Assembly (NCBI GenBank): GCA_035560795.1
Contig: DATMYV010000035.1
Location: forward strand, 29,406 to 93,405
Length of the DNA stretch: 64,000 nt
Direction: 5' to 3'
Source: Longilinea sp035560795
GTDB lineage: Bacteria; Chloroflexota; Anaerolineae; Anaerolineales; Anaerolineaceae
A program made the translations under genes and the position numbers. The notes beneath the pieces were generated by a model, which saw nothing but the letters and a program-made list of their open reading frames with translations, was not told where the DNA came from and searched no databases. How positions within the stretch are numbered: the first letter of the stretch is position 1; every line of letters starts with the position of its first letter. Of this stretch, positions 18,089 through 26,618 are shown piece by piece.

Positions 18089-19065
18089 ACCGTTTTGGAA
18101 CTGCGGACGGTAATAAAAATACCCAGGAGGATCAAAGCGCCGCCTGCCAATTCAATCCATGAAGGCGTCTCGCGTAATAAAAAAATGGCCAGAATGGTGG
18201 TGCCAATCGGTTCGCCTAATAATGCCACCGAAACGGTGGCTGCTGGCAAATAACCGAGTGCCCAATTATATGAGCTGTGACCCAGCAATTGCGGTCCCAA
18301 TGCCAATCCAAGCAAGCATAACCAAACCCAGGGAGAAAAAACCTGAAAGTTTTCGCCAGATGAATAAAAACCGATGAAATTTTCGCCTGAAAAAAATCCA
18401 AGTAGTAATAAGGTTACCGCCGCTACGCCATATACGCAAAAGATGTAAACGGGCAACGCTAAGGTAGGCCTGACTCGCCGACCAATGACCAAATAACCCG
18501 CCGCGCAGACTGCTCCTATCAACGCAAGCAGGTTTCCGGTTAGGTTCCTGCCTGTCCACCAATCCGTGACCTGGTTGCAAGACAACCCTCCCTGGGTCAC
18601 CCCGCAGCTGCCGCTGAATGCGACAATTAGGCTGCCCATCAGCGCCAGCCCAAGGCCAAACCAGATTTTCGCCGAAATTTTTTCCCGCAATAACAACGGA
18701 GAAACTAAAGCAACCCAAAGAGGCGTTGTTGCAACCAGCACCACCGAACTGGCAACCGTTGTAAACTCGAGTGAGGTAATCCAGGCAGCAAAATGGAGTG
18801 CCAGAAGTATGCCCGCACAGATTAATAACAACCCTTGTCTTTTGGAGAGCGAGCGCAATTCATTGCCATTTCGCCAAAACGTTATCGGCAGCAATACCAA
18901 ACTGGCGATGGTCAGCCGGTAAGCTGCAATAACGAGCGATGGTGCCTCTTGCTGAGCAATTCGGATTAAGATGGATGCAGATGAAACAGCCAGAATCCCG
19001 ATAACCAGAACCAGGTAGGCAGAAATGGGTCGTTGAGAGGAGTGCGTTTTCAATGGATGCGCCAA
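18085..19065 (-). CDS. EamA/DMT-family transporter
   Basis: An integral membrane protein of 326 residues with about ten hydrophobic segments arranged as two EamA repeats; the first repeat begins ISAYLVLVIGILAVSSASIL and the second GNLLALIGAVCAAGYLVIG. Family members export metabolites such as amino acids or nucleosides, but the substrate cannot be told here. The extracytoplasmic region between about residues 158 and 172 contains two cysteines. The start is uncertain: TTG at 19065 gives the listed length and another TTG at 19053 is possible. It is divergent from the superoxide dismutase gene. Confidence 0.88.
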   Translation of the reverse strand: MAHPLKTHSSQRPISAYLVLVIGILAVSSASILIRIAQQEAPSLVIAAYRLTIASLVLLPITFWRNGNELRSLSKRQGLLLICAGILLALHFAAWITSLEFTTVASSVVLVATTPLWVALVSPLLLREKISAKIWFGLGLALMGSLIVAFSGSCGVTQGGLSCNQVTDWWTGRNLTGNLLALIGAVCAAGYLVIGRRVRPTLALPVYIFCVYGVAAVTLLLLGFFSGENFIGFYSSGENFQVFSPWVWLCLLGLALGPQLLGHSSYNWALGYLPAATVSVALLGEPIGTTILAIFLLRETPSWIELAGGALILLGIFITVRSSKTV

Positions 19066-19073
19066 TTATTCGC

Positions 19074-19102
19074 TTGACAAACGTTTGCCGTAAAGCTAGA
19101 AT
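19074..19102 (+). promoter_or_regulatory. Sigma-70-type promoter of the superoxide dismutase gene
   Basis: A consensus TTGACA at 19074-19079, a 17-bp spacer and TAGAAT at 19097-19102. Start of transcription would be near 19109, leaving about 60 nt before the gene. Confidence 0.85.
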
Positions 19103-19167
19103 TTAGGCAGTCAAAGGGAAAATTGCACCTTAACATTATTCATAGTGAAGATTTAGGAGGTATTGGA

Positions 19168-19776
19168 ATGGCGTTTGAACTTCCCCAATTACCGTATGCT
19201 TTTGCTGCACTCGAGCCCTGGATCGATGCTCGCACCGTTGAGATTCATTATACCAAGCACCATGCGACTTACCTGACGAACCTCAACAACGCGTTGAGCA
19301 GCCAACCCGACTTATCCAAACTTTCGATCGAGAGTTTGCTCATGGATTTGAATGCCGTCCCTGAAGCCATCCGTACTGCAGTACGGAATAATGGCGGCGG
19401 TTATTACAACCACATCGTTTACTGGAGTGTAATGGGACCCGGTAAAGGCGGAAATCCAGTCGGAAAATTGGCAAAGGCGATTGAATCATCATTCGGCAGT
19501 GTTACTGGTATGAAGGAACAGATCGAAAAAGCTGGTTTAGGACGATTTGGCAGCGGTTGGTCCTGGCTCAGCAGACGAGCAAATGGCGATCTGGTCGTGC
19601 ATTCCACGCCTAATCAAGATACGCCTCTGGCGGAGGGGCTATCGCCCGTGATTGGCGTGGATGTTTGGGAACACGCGTATTACCTAAAGTATCAAAACCG
19701 CCGTGCAGAATACTTGACCAATTGGTGGAATCTAGTTGATTGGGAGGAAGCTGAACGGCGTTACATTGAAAGCTAA
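19168..19776 (+). CDS. Superoxide dismutase (Fe/Mn family, Mn-like residues)
   Basis: It converts superoxide to oxygen and hydrogen peroxide. Metal ligands are His27, His82, Asp165 and His169 (IHYTKHH, YYNHIVYW, DVWEHAYY). The run of Gly before the second ligand (NNGGGYYNH) together with Gln in TPNQDTPL is the pattern of Mn-type rather than Fe-type enzymes. I choose the ATG at 19168, which follows AGGAGGT at 19155-19161, giving 202 residues; the frame upstream does not match the family. A strong promoter precedes it. In an anaerobic lineage this is an oxygen-defence gene, with a ferredoxin just downstream. Confidence 0.95.
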   Translation: MAFELPQLPYAFAALEPWIDARTVEIHYTKHHATYLTNLNNALSSQPDLSKLSIESLLMDLNAVPEAIRTAVRNNGGGYYNHIVYWSVMGPGKGGNPVGKLAKAIESSFGSVTGMKEQIEKAGLGRFGSGWSWLSRRANGDLVVHSTPNQDTPLAEGLSPVIGVDVWEHAYYLKYQNRRAEYLTNWWNLVDWEEAERRYIES

Positions 19777-19817
19777 CCCATCCACTTCTCTATTAATTCA
19801 AATTGTTGGAGGAACCC

Positions 19818-20228
19818 ATGACTCACGTTATTACCAGCTTGTGTTTGCGTGATGGCGGATGCGCCACCGTATGTCCCGTGGAATGCATTGTGCCGGGTAA
19901 TCCTGTCGACCAGCACCCGCTGTATTACATTGATCCGGATACCTGCATTGATTGCGGCGCTTGCGTGCCGGAATGCCCCTGGGCAGCAATTTTCCCTGAA
20001 GACGAGGTTCCTTCAGCCTATAAGGCCAAAGGTGGTGAATATCTTTCCATGCCAGTCGGCACGGCTGGATTTACCACCGTTTTTGAAGGCCACAATCATG
20101 ACGGCGACGCGGTTCACCTGGACGCTACGCGCGTATTAGCCGCCGGCGAGGTGGTTGATCTCACACCGGATACTGCGGTCAACGCTGCCTTCTTCAAAGA
20201 CGGCCCTGGATATAAAGCAGCAAGCTAA
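19818..20228 (+). CDS. Ferredoxin with two cluster-binding motifs
   Basis: An electron carrier with eight cysteines in two sets: C-x5-C-x3-C-P-x2-C (from CLRDGGCATVCPVEC) and C-x2-C-x2-C-x3-C-P (CIDCGACVPECP). This resembles 7Fe or 8Fe ferredoxins; which cluster the first set holds cannot be decided by eye. Residues about 65-136 form a C-terminal extension not needed for the fold. The ATG at 19818 follows GGAGG and gives 136 residues. It may share the dismutase transcript (41-base gap) and is closed by a strong terminator. Confidence 0.9.
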   Translation: MTHVITSLCLRDGGCATVCPVECIVPGNPVDQHPLYYIDPDTCIDCGACVPECPWAAIFPEDEVPSAYKAKGGEYLSMPVGTAGFTTVFEGHNHDGDAVHLDATRVLAAGEVVDLTPDTAVNAAFFKDGPGYKAAS

Positions 20229-20244
20229 CACGGAAATAAAATGC

Positions 20245-20280
20245 AAAGAGGAAGTCAATGTGACTTCCTCTTTCTATTTC
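20245..20280 (+). terminator. Intrinsic terminator after the ferredoxin gene
   Basis: A perfect 13-bp stem, AAAGAGGAAGTCA (20245-20257) with TGACTTCCTCTTT (20261-20273), a 3-nt loop, and a T-rich tail. Confidence 0.9.
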
Positions 20281-20292
20281 TGGAGGTAATCA

Positions 20293-21750
20293 TTGAACGA
20301 TCAAAATCAAACTTTCCGGTTGGAAAAAGATTCGTTGGGAGAGGTAAAGGTCCCCATCGATGCATTGTTTGGTGCACAAACGCAGCGGGCGGTCGATAAT
20401 TTTCCGATTTCCGGACTAAAACCCTGGCGGGCTTTTATCTGGTCAATTGCCATCATTAAAAGAGCGGCAGCGGATGTTCACCAGGATTTAGGCTTGCTGG
20501 ATTCTGATCATGCTATTGCCATTTCACAAGCTGCTGCTGAGGTCATGGACGGGCGATGGGATAGCCAGTTTGTGGTTGATCCATTCCAGGCGGGTGCCGG
20601 CACAAGCCACAACATGAATGCCAATGAAGTCATTGCCAACCGCGCCACAGTGTTATTGGGTGGCACACTGGGTGAATACCGTATCAATCCCAATGACCAT
20701 GTGAACATGTCGCAATCAACCAATGACACCATACCAACTGCCATCCGGTTGGGTTGTCTTTGGCGGTTGGATGAACTCGACCAGGCGTTGGAAAAATTGG
20801 CACTGGCTTTGCGACAAAAATCTGATGAGTTTGACCCTATTGTCAAATCTGGCCGGACTCACCTGCAGGACGCGGTTCCTGTGCGGCTTGGTCAGGAATT
20901 CGGCGCGTACGCCCGCGCGATTGAACGCGATCGCGATCGTGTTCTTTGCTGCGCCGAAGGACTGCGTCGGTTAGGTATTGGCGGCACTGCGACGGGCACC
21001 GGACTAAATGCACCGCCTGAATACCATGCTCGGATGGTGAAACGTCTTTCCGTGCTTTCAGGCTTTCCCCTTTACACATCCGATAATCTTTTCGAAACGA
21101 TGCAATCTATGGCCGATGCGGTTGATTTCTCCGCAGCCCTGCGCACAACGGCTGTGACCCTCATCCGCATTGCCAATGATTTCCGTCTGCTTTCCTCAGG
21201 ACCGTCGACCGGGTTGGACGAAATTCGATTGCCAGCAGTGCAGCCTGGCTCCAGCATCATGCCCGGTAAAGTAAATCCTGTGCTGGCGGAGATGCTGGAC
21301 ATGGCGATGTTTCATGTCATAGGCTGCGATACAACCGTATGCCTGGCAGCCCAGGCGGGTCAGCTTGAACTGAACGTCATGATGCCAATTATCGCTCATG
21401 ATCTGTTTGAAGCGATGCAGGTTATGATCGGCGCTGTAAACGCTTTTACAGAAAAATGCGTTTCCGGACTATCAGCCAACCGGGTAAAAGCCGAGGGTTG
21501 GTTATCCCGAAACACAATACTGGTAACGGCGATGAACCCAATCATCGGGTATGCAGCCGGCGCCACCCTGGTGAAGGAAGCCTTAAAACGCGATTTGACA
21601 ATTCAAGAAGTGGCGCTGGAAAAAGCCCGCCTGGGTGTGCTTAAACGCACATCCGGCGAGCCGTTGAATGAAAGCGAAGTTATTGCCGTTTTTAGCGACC
21701 TGCGGAAATTTACCGAAGGCGGCATGGTCGGAGGAGGTGGAGGAGGATAG
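20293..21750 (+). CDS. Fumarase/aspartase superfamily lyase, probably aspartate ammonia-lyase
   Basis: A cytoplasmic homotetrameric lyase acting on fumarate by addition or removal of water or ammonia. The superfamily signature GSSIMPGKVNP is intact. Most other segments resemble aspartase (FQAGAGTSHNMNANE, NPNDHVNMSQSTND, RLLSSGPSTGL), while the Gly in PGKVNP is the residue seen in fumarases, so the substrate is not certain. Translation starts at TTG 20293, six bases after GGAGG. The C-terminus ends in an unusual run of six glycines after a GGMV segment. It has 485 residues. Confidence 0.9.
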   Translation: MNDQNQTFRLEKDSLGEVKVPIDALFGAQTQRAVDNFPISGLKPWRAFIWSIAIIKRAAADVHQDLGLLDSDHAIAISQAAAEVMDGRWDSQFVVDPFQAGAGTSHNMNANEVIANRATVLLGGTLGEYRINPNDHVNMSQSTNDTIPTAIRLGCLWRLDELDQALEKLALALRQKSDEFDPIVKSGRTHLQDAVPVRLGQEFGAYARAIERDRDRVLCCAEGLRRLGIGGTATGTGLNAPPEYHARMVKRLSVLSGFPLYTSDNLFETMQSMADAVDFSAALRTTAVTLIRIANDFRLLSSGPSTGLDEIRLPAVQPGSSIMPGKVNPVLAEMLDMAMFHVIGCDTTVCLAAQAGQLELNVMMPIIAHDLFEAMQVMIGAVNAFTEKCVSGLSANRVKAEGWLSRNTILVTAMNPIIGYAAGATLVKEALKRDLTIQEVALEKARLGVLKRTSGEPLNESEVIAVFSDLRKFTEGGMVGGGGGG

Positions 21751-21777
21751 GGATTTCGATTGAAACCTCTCTGCCCC

Positions 21778-22524
21778 CTATTTTTGACTCTCCTCGTTAG
21801 CATGGATTGCAGCACCAATGATTCCGGCCTGATTTAACAATTGGGCCGGAAGTAATTTTGCCCGCGTGTTCAAATGGGCGAGAAAACGTTCCGCCTCTTT
21901 GCTTGCGCCGCCTCCCAGGATGATCAAATCAGGCGACATCAATGCTTCAATGCGTTCAAGGTACTCCTGGAAACGGTCAGCCCATTCCTCCCAGGTTAAA
22001 TCTTTGCGCTTACGGGCTGCATCCGAGGCGCGTTTTTCAGCGTCCTTGCCGCGGATTTCAATATGGCCGAGCTCGGTATTCGGAACCAGATGGCCATCGG
22101 TGAATACAGCCGATCCAATGCCAGTGCCCAGTGTCAGCATAATCACAACGCCGCGCTTGAGATCGCGGCCTGCCCCGAACCGCATTTCAGCCACGCCCGC
22201 AGCATCGGCATCATTGACAGCGAAGGCTGGCATTCCAATGGTCTTGCCGATCAGGGAATTAATATTGATTTCGATCCAATCCGGATCGATATTGGCAGCA
22301 GAATAGCAAACTCCATGTATGACTACGGCGGGGAAACCCAAACCAACAGGTCCAGAGTAGGAAAAGTTCCCCACAATCTGTGCCACCGTCGCTGCCACAT
22401 CATTTGGGCTTGCCCCTTCCGGAGTAGGCAGTCGAAAGCGTTCCGTGGTTACTTCGCCCGTATTCACATCGACCAATGCGCCTTTTATACCTGAGCCGCC
22501 AATATCGATTCCGAGTATTTCCAT
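21778..22524 (-). CDS. ppgK: Polyphosphate glucokinase-like ROK family kinase
   Basis: It phosphorylates glucose, using polyphosphate in characterised relatives. ROK features are the phosphate-binding IDIGGSGIKGALVD, the catalytic Asp in AVNDADAAGVAE, LTLGTGIGSA, and TELGHIE. The short length (248 residues) and the LTWEEWADRFQEYL segment match the polyphosphate-dependent branch better than ATP-only ROK kinases. GAAGGAG precedes the ATG at 22524. It lies 38 bases downstream of mltG on the same strand. The kinase can feed glucose into the glycogen pathway encoded about 5 kb away. Confidence 0.88.
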   Translation of the reverse strand: MEILGIDIGGSGIKGALVDVNTGEVTTERFRLPTPEGASPNDVAATVAQIVGNFSYSGPVGLGFPAVVIHGVCYSAANIDPDWIEININSLIGKTIGMPAFAVNDADAAGVAEMRFGAGRDLKRGVVIMLTLGTGIGSAVFTDGHLVPNTELGHIEIRGKDAEKRASDAARKRKDLTWEEWADRFQEYLERIEALMSPDLIILGGGASKEAERFLAHLNTRAKLLPAQLLNQAGIIGAAIHANEESQK

Positions 22525-22562
22525 GCTAAACTCCTTCGCCGATCTGAGAAAAGTGTGATTGA

Positions 22563-23699
22563 TTATGGACAGGCGTTTTGAACGTGTTCCTCATATGTTT
22601 TTGCGAATGCATGCGTTCCGGACCCATCACACCGTGCACGGAAATAATAATACGGGCTTTGGGCTGGATACGCAACAGCTTGAAGGGCACTCAAACCAGG
22701 ATTGCTAATGGGGTGAGGGGGAAGTCCGGCATACAGGTAGGTGTTAAAAGGCGAATCGGTCTGCAAGTCATCCAGGCTGAGTGGATTGGTCCACCAGGTT
22801 TGTTTATTCGCGTTGTAGCCAAGTGCATACTGAACGGTGGGGTCGCTATCCAGTTTCATGCCAGCCTGCAAGCGGTTATAAAAAACGGAAGCAATTAAGG
22901 GGTGCTCATCATCCACAACCCCTTCTTTTTCGACGATCGATGCCAGAGTTACAGCCTCTGTAAGTGTCAGACCTTGCCGCTCGAAACCCGCACGTATATC
23001 CTGAGTCAATTCGCCCGCGAATCGATCCAGGAAGGTCTGAACGAGGTCTTTCACACTGATGTCGCGTTGAAGTAGATATTCACCAGGGGCGAGATAACCT
23101 TCCATCCCATTGGCAGCAACGAGGCCATCTGGCAAATTAAGGTCTTCTGGTGATTCAATAAATCGGAGGAATTCGCCAGGCGTGATGGAAAGCCCCGAGG
23201 TGGGAAGTAAATTGGCAATTTCTTCCGACCGCCAACCGGCTAAAATGACAAATGTAACTTCCTGTGAGATCGGATTTTGAATAAGATCTGCAATCTCCAA
23301 CGGTTGCATGGCAGGACTCAGAGAATAATTGCCTGCCTGCATCGTCTGGTCCTTGCCTGCATAAATCATGTAAAGCCGAAAAACCGCGGCATCCTGAATT
23401 AAGTGATTTTCCTCCAGCCGAAAGGCCACCGAATTAACCGTTTCACCAGCCTGGATGGCGAAAGGCTTTTCGTTTCCTCCGCCCACCGGCGTCAACATTT
23501 TTCCCTGGTTTAGCAACAATCGGGCACTATACCAGGCTTTATCAATTGGATTAAGCCTCACGGATGGCGGTCCGAATAGGCTTCGTGCTCGTGAAGGAAT
23601 GGCATCAAAAACTAGAAATGCTCCTGCAACACCTCCACAAATTAGGAGCAGAATCAGGATTAACGATACGTTTGCACAATTAGATCGTCGTTTCGACAA
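22563..23699 (-). CDS. mltG: Endolytic murein transglycosylase MltG (YceG)
   Basis: A membrane-bound enzyme that cuts nascent peptidoglycan strands and sets their length. One N-terminal membrane anchor (residues 11-31) is followed by a LysM-like segment and the YceG catalytic domain with ASIVEKEGVVDDEHPLIASV, whose Glu is the catalytic residue in the family, and FYNRLQAGMKLDSDPTVQYA. It has 378 residues, normal length. It follows ruvX by three bases, an arrangement seen in many bacteria. Confidence 0.94.
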   Translation of the reverse strand: MSKRRSNCANVSLILILLLICGGVAGAFLVFDAIPSRARSLFGPPSVRLNPIDKAWYSARLLLNQGKMLTPVGGGNEKPFAIQAGETVNSVAFRLEENHLIQDAAVFRLYMIYAGKDQTMQAGNYSLSPAMQPLEIADLIQNPISQEVTFVILAGWRSEEIANLLPTSGLSITPGEFLRFIESPEDLNLPDGLVAANGMEGYLAPGEYLLQRDISVKDLVQTFLDRFAGELTQDIRAGFERQGLTLTEAVTLASIVEKEGVVDDEHPLIASVFYNRLQAGMKLDSDPTVQYALGYNANKQTWWTNPLSLDDLQTDSPFNTYLYAGLPPHPISNPGLSALQAVAYPAQSPYYYFRARCDGSGTHAFAKTYEEHVQNACP

Positions 23700-23702
23700 T
23701 GC

Positions 23703-24155
23703 TCACCTACCTTCAGGAGTTGGTCGGCCTGGTTTGATTTGCGCGTCCAAATATGATTGCAAAATTATCGTTGCGGCGATCTCGTCCAGATGTCCTCGCC
23801 GTTTTTTCCGCGCAACCCCCATGATAATACGGGCAGATCGCGCTTCCTGGGTGCTGCCGGATTCATCCCACAACACAATTGGCAAATCGGTTTGATTTCG
23901 CAGTTCTTCTGCAAGACGTACCGCCCGCCGTGAAGCAGGAGTCGGTCCGCCATCCCAATTCAATGCCTGCCCAATGACAACTGTTGTCACATCATGCTCT
24001 CGTGCCAGTTGAGCGATCGCGGCAGCATTGATCGATCGAGAAACGTGGTCGAGCACGATGAATGGATTGGCGATGGTCGCTGTTAGATCGCTAATTGCAA
24101 TTCCAAGGTGCTTCTCGCCAGGGTCAACTGCCATAACCCGTCCGGGAATTTCCAT
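23703..24155 (-). CDS. ruvX: Putative pre-16S rRNA nuclease RuvX/YqgF
   Basis: An RNase H-fold nuclease of the YqgF family, linked to 16S rRNA 5'-end maturation. Conserved pieces are MAVDPGEKHLGIAISD with the first catalytic Asp, VVIGQALNWDGGPTPASR, and LWDESGSTQEA. I start it at the ATG at 24155, whose A is the last base of the upstream gene's TAA (TAATG), giving 150 residues; the longer frame to 24206 would lie inside the upstream gene. It is coupled to the baseplate-J-like gene before it and mltG after it. Confidence 0.92.
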   Translation of the reverse strand: MEIPGRVMAVDPGEKHLGIAISDLTATIANPFIVLDHVSRSINAAAIAQLAREHDVTTVVIGQALNWDGGPTPASRRAVRLAEELRNQTDLPIVLWDESGSTQEARSARIIMGVARKKRRGHLDEIAATIILQSYLDAQIKPGRPTPEGR

Positions 24156-25654
24156 TATTGCACCTCGAATTGAATTCGGAAACCGATGGAGGGCATCCAA
24201 AACCACCAGGATGGCATGAGATTGATTTGTGGTGGTTCTTTCAAATCGATCATATCTGACAGGTTTCGTTTTGCTGTTTCAGGCCGTTTTCCCAGTACTG
24301 CGTTCAGCATTGGTCCTTTTGAGAGGTCTGGGACCGTTTTTCGCGATGCAATGATATTTAACTCAAGCTGCCCATCCGCCTGTTGGACCACGCCTGGCGC
24401 TGGCTTGATGGAAAGCGATAAGGGTACTGCCAGTTGACCCTCAGCCAATTTGGCATCCAGAGCTGCCTGCGCGAATTGATCAATGTATTGATCAGCCACT
24501 GCCAGGGCTGAGACCACAGCCTGAAGATTCAAAGTCAGTTCATCCCCTGGACTGCCGACCTCGGGAAGAAGGTTTTCCTGTAAGATTTCCTTGATAGTCA
24601 GTGTGCCCGCTAACAATGTCTTATCATCACCCAAAGATGATTCCAGGTCTTTTTGGGCGTTTATTTTCAAGGTTTCAATTAACTGCCTGCGGAGTTTATC
24701 GTAATCGGCCTGAGTAACTGCGGGCAGGGTTTGATCCGTTCCTCCGGTAAATGCTTTCGAGTTTGCCACTGACATGTCTGGTCCCATCGACCCTTCCAAA
24801 GCCAATTCCGCATTTGCCTTGAGGTTGCCGGCAGTCCCGCCCTCCAATGCCACTACTGAAACCTCCACATTATTACCAACCCCGGCCGCTAAAATGGCCT
24901 CTTGGGTAGTGCTAAACTGAATATATAGAGGTTCGAGCGCCGATATGACTCTTCCTGCCGGAAGAATCCGGCTGCGATTCGTTAGGTTGGTCAATGTGAC
25001 TAATCCCCGTGCTTTCTGGTCAGGAATACTTGCCTTGCCGCTGGTGCCTATTTGACCCTGTATTTCAACGACGGTACTCACGGTTTCTGCAGGAATCTGA
25101 CCATTCGGGCTTGGACCGGCAAGTTTAGGATCAACAATTAAATTCATCGAAAGGTTTTGGTCCTTTTGGATTGGTTTAAGGATTACCGTGGCACCTGGTA
25201 GTAGGAAAATGCCCATGACGAGGACTGCCAGGACGCCGGTTGTGAATATTGCCAGGCGGGACCAACCCAAGAGAAACTGGGGGTTTTCTTGATTTGCCCT
25301 CGAATTCATAATAATTGTCAACCGATCCAGTTTCTCCTCACCCCGTTGAAATGGCTTCGGCGAACGTTTTCGCTGCCAGTGCTGCCTTTGCGCTTGTTTA
25401 GAGGACCGGAAGGCGGCAATACCAAGGTCTCGGGCATTCGCATTTACCACAAGGTCGTGCGTCACCAAGCCAAGCTGTGCACCCAATTCAATCGCATGCC
25501 GTTGCAGCGATACCAAATCATATGTTCGTATCAAATCAGGGCGGCCATTTTTTGGCCATACCAGAAGAATCCGCTGCGCTTTGCTCCAGACCATCTTGTC
25601 ACGGACTGAAATCAGGTCATCGTGCGCATCGAGTTGAATGACAATTGTTTTCAT
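24155..25654 (-). CDS. Baseplate J/gp47-like membrane protein of unknown function
   Basis: A 499-residue protein with a cytoplasmic N-terminal domain (about 1-125, beginning MKTIVIQLDAHDDLISVRDK), one membrane segment (about 133-155, LAIFTTGVLAVLVMGIFLLP) and a large external domain. The external part includes an ARGLVTLTNLTNRSRILPAG segment and a VGNNVEVSVVALEGGTAGNL segment that recall baseplate-J-like proteins, here without any phage or contractile-injection genes nearby. The role is unknown. It is coupled to ruvX and mltG, so envelope assembly is a plausible setting. On its strand, TATAAT at 25674-25669 lies 14 bases before the ATG. Confidence 0.75.
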   Translation of the reverse strand: MKTIVIQLDAHDDLISVRDKMVWSKAQRILLVWPKNGRPDLIRTYDLVSLQRHAIELGAQLGLVTHDLVVNANARDLGIAAFRSSKQAQRQHWQRKRSPKPFQRGEEKLDRLTIIMNSRANQENPQFLLGWSRLAIFTTGVLAVLVMGIFLLPGATVILKPIQKDQNLSMNLIVDPKLAGPSPNGQIPAETVSTVVEIQGQIGTSGKASIPDQKARGLVTLTNLTNRSRILPAGRVISALEPLYIQFSTTQEAILAAGVGNNVEVSVVALEGGTAGNLKANAELALEGSMGPDMSVANSKAFTGGTDQTLPAVTQADYDKLRRQLIETLKINAQKDLESSLGDDKTLLAGTLTIKEILQENLLPEVGSPGDELTLNLQAVVSALAVADQYIDQFAQAALDAKLAEGQLAVPLSLSIKPAPGVVQQADGQLELNIIASRKTVPDLSKGPMLNAVLGKRPETAKRNLSDMIDLKEPPQINLMPSWWFWMPSIGFRIQFEVQ

Positions 25655-25727
25655 AAGCGGCAGGTTGAATTATACAACGGGCTAACCAACAAAATATTGG
25701 TTTTCGTTGTGCAGTTGAGAATCGGTT

Positions 25728-25756
25728 TTTGCAATCCTGGGGGATTTGACTATAAT
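25728..25756 (+). promoter_or_regulatory. Probable promoter of the lipoprotein gene
   Basis: TTTGCA at 25728-25733, a 17-bp spacer and a perfect TATAAT at 25751-25756. The -35 is weak. The ribosome-binding site begins nine bases downstream. Confidence 0.55.
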
Positions 25757-25781
25757 TACTGCCAGCAGGAGGCCTGCCTTT

Positions 25782-26618
25782 GTGATTCAAAAACCATTTG
25801 GATTATCGATCCTGATCTTGACCATCCTGATCACAACAGGATGTAATCTGCCCCGCCCCGCTCAAGCGACTGCCACTCCAGATATGGTTGCTACGCTGGT
25901 TGCGACACAGTTGGCAGCCATGCCGACCGCTAACCTGGAGGCAACAATTCCTCCCCAGCCACCCACTCCAACAACGGCGGCTATCACACCTTCAGTCTCT
26001 CCCATGGCGTCCGCCACAGCCACTCCACCCGCTGGCGACCCCCGCTCAATTCTTGGCGAACCTACCTACCGGGATACCTTTTCAAAAGCCGGTCTATGGG
26101 GATTGGATGATCCATACGACGATGGGCACACCCGTGCAGAAATTAATAATAATCAACTCATCATGACCAGTTTAAAAGCGGAAGGTTGGATGGGCTGGCG
26201 CACAACCTACCCTAAACCCGGAAACGCTTACATTGAGGCGGTCTTCTCCAGCAGCGCATGCAATGGAGGAGATCAGTATGGTCTGGTATTCCGCCTGACA
26301 GATGATTCAAAAGCCGAGTTTTTTGCCGTTACCTGCGACGGCCGCTTTAGCCTGTCTCATTACGATGGCTCGCAATTTACGCGGTTATTAAATTGGCAAT
26401 CATCCAATGCCGTGTTGACTGGTTCAAACCAGACCAACCGCCTGGGTGTTTGGGTGGAAGGCAAAAAGATACGACTATACGCAAACGGCAATCTACTCAC
26501 AGAAACTACAGACGATCAGATTTCAGATCAAGGCAATTTTGGCGTACTCATTACCGGAATCAAAACAGTTGATTACACAGTCAGGATCAGTGAAATTGCT
26601 TATTGGGATATCAAATGA
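25782..26618 (+). CDS. Lipoprotein with Thr/Pro-rich stalk and LamG-like C-terminal domain
   Basis: A predicted surface lipoprotein. From the GTG at 25782 (AGCAGGAGG nine bases before) a signal peptide ends in ILITTGC with the lipidated Cys21. Residues about 25-90 are a low-complexity Thr/Pro/Ala stalk, followed by a domain (about 95-278) of beta-strand character with YRDTFSKAGLWG, DQYGLVFRLTDD and NRLGVWVEGKKIRLYANG, resembling concanavalin-like (LamG or DUF1080-type) carbohydrate-binding folds. The ligand is unknown. Its stop overlaps the next gene's start (ATGA at 26615). Confidence 0.8.
   Translation: MIQKPFGLSILILTILITTGCNLPRPAQATATPDMVATLVATQLAAMPTANLEATIPPQPPTPTTAAITPSVSPMASATATPPAGDPRSILGEPTYRDTFSKAGLWGLDDPYDDGHTRAEINNNQLIMTSLKAEGWMGWRTTYPKPGNAYIEAVFSSSACNGGDQYGLVFRLTDDSKAEFFAVTCDGRFSLSHYDGSQFTRLLNWQSSNAVLTGSNQTNRLGVWVEGKKIRLYANGNLLTETTDDQISDQGNFGVLITGIKTVDYTVRISEIAYWDIK

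Noticed and set aside
24155..25654. Remnant prophage or contractile injection system.
   Set aside because: Only one baseplate-like domain, in a membrane protein embedded among housekeeping genes; no tail, sheath, capsid or lysis gene nearby.
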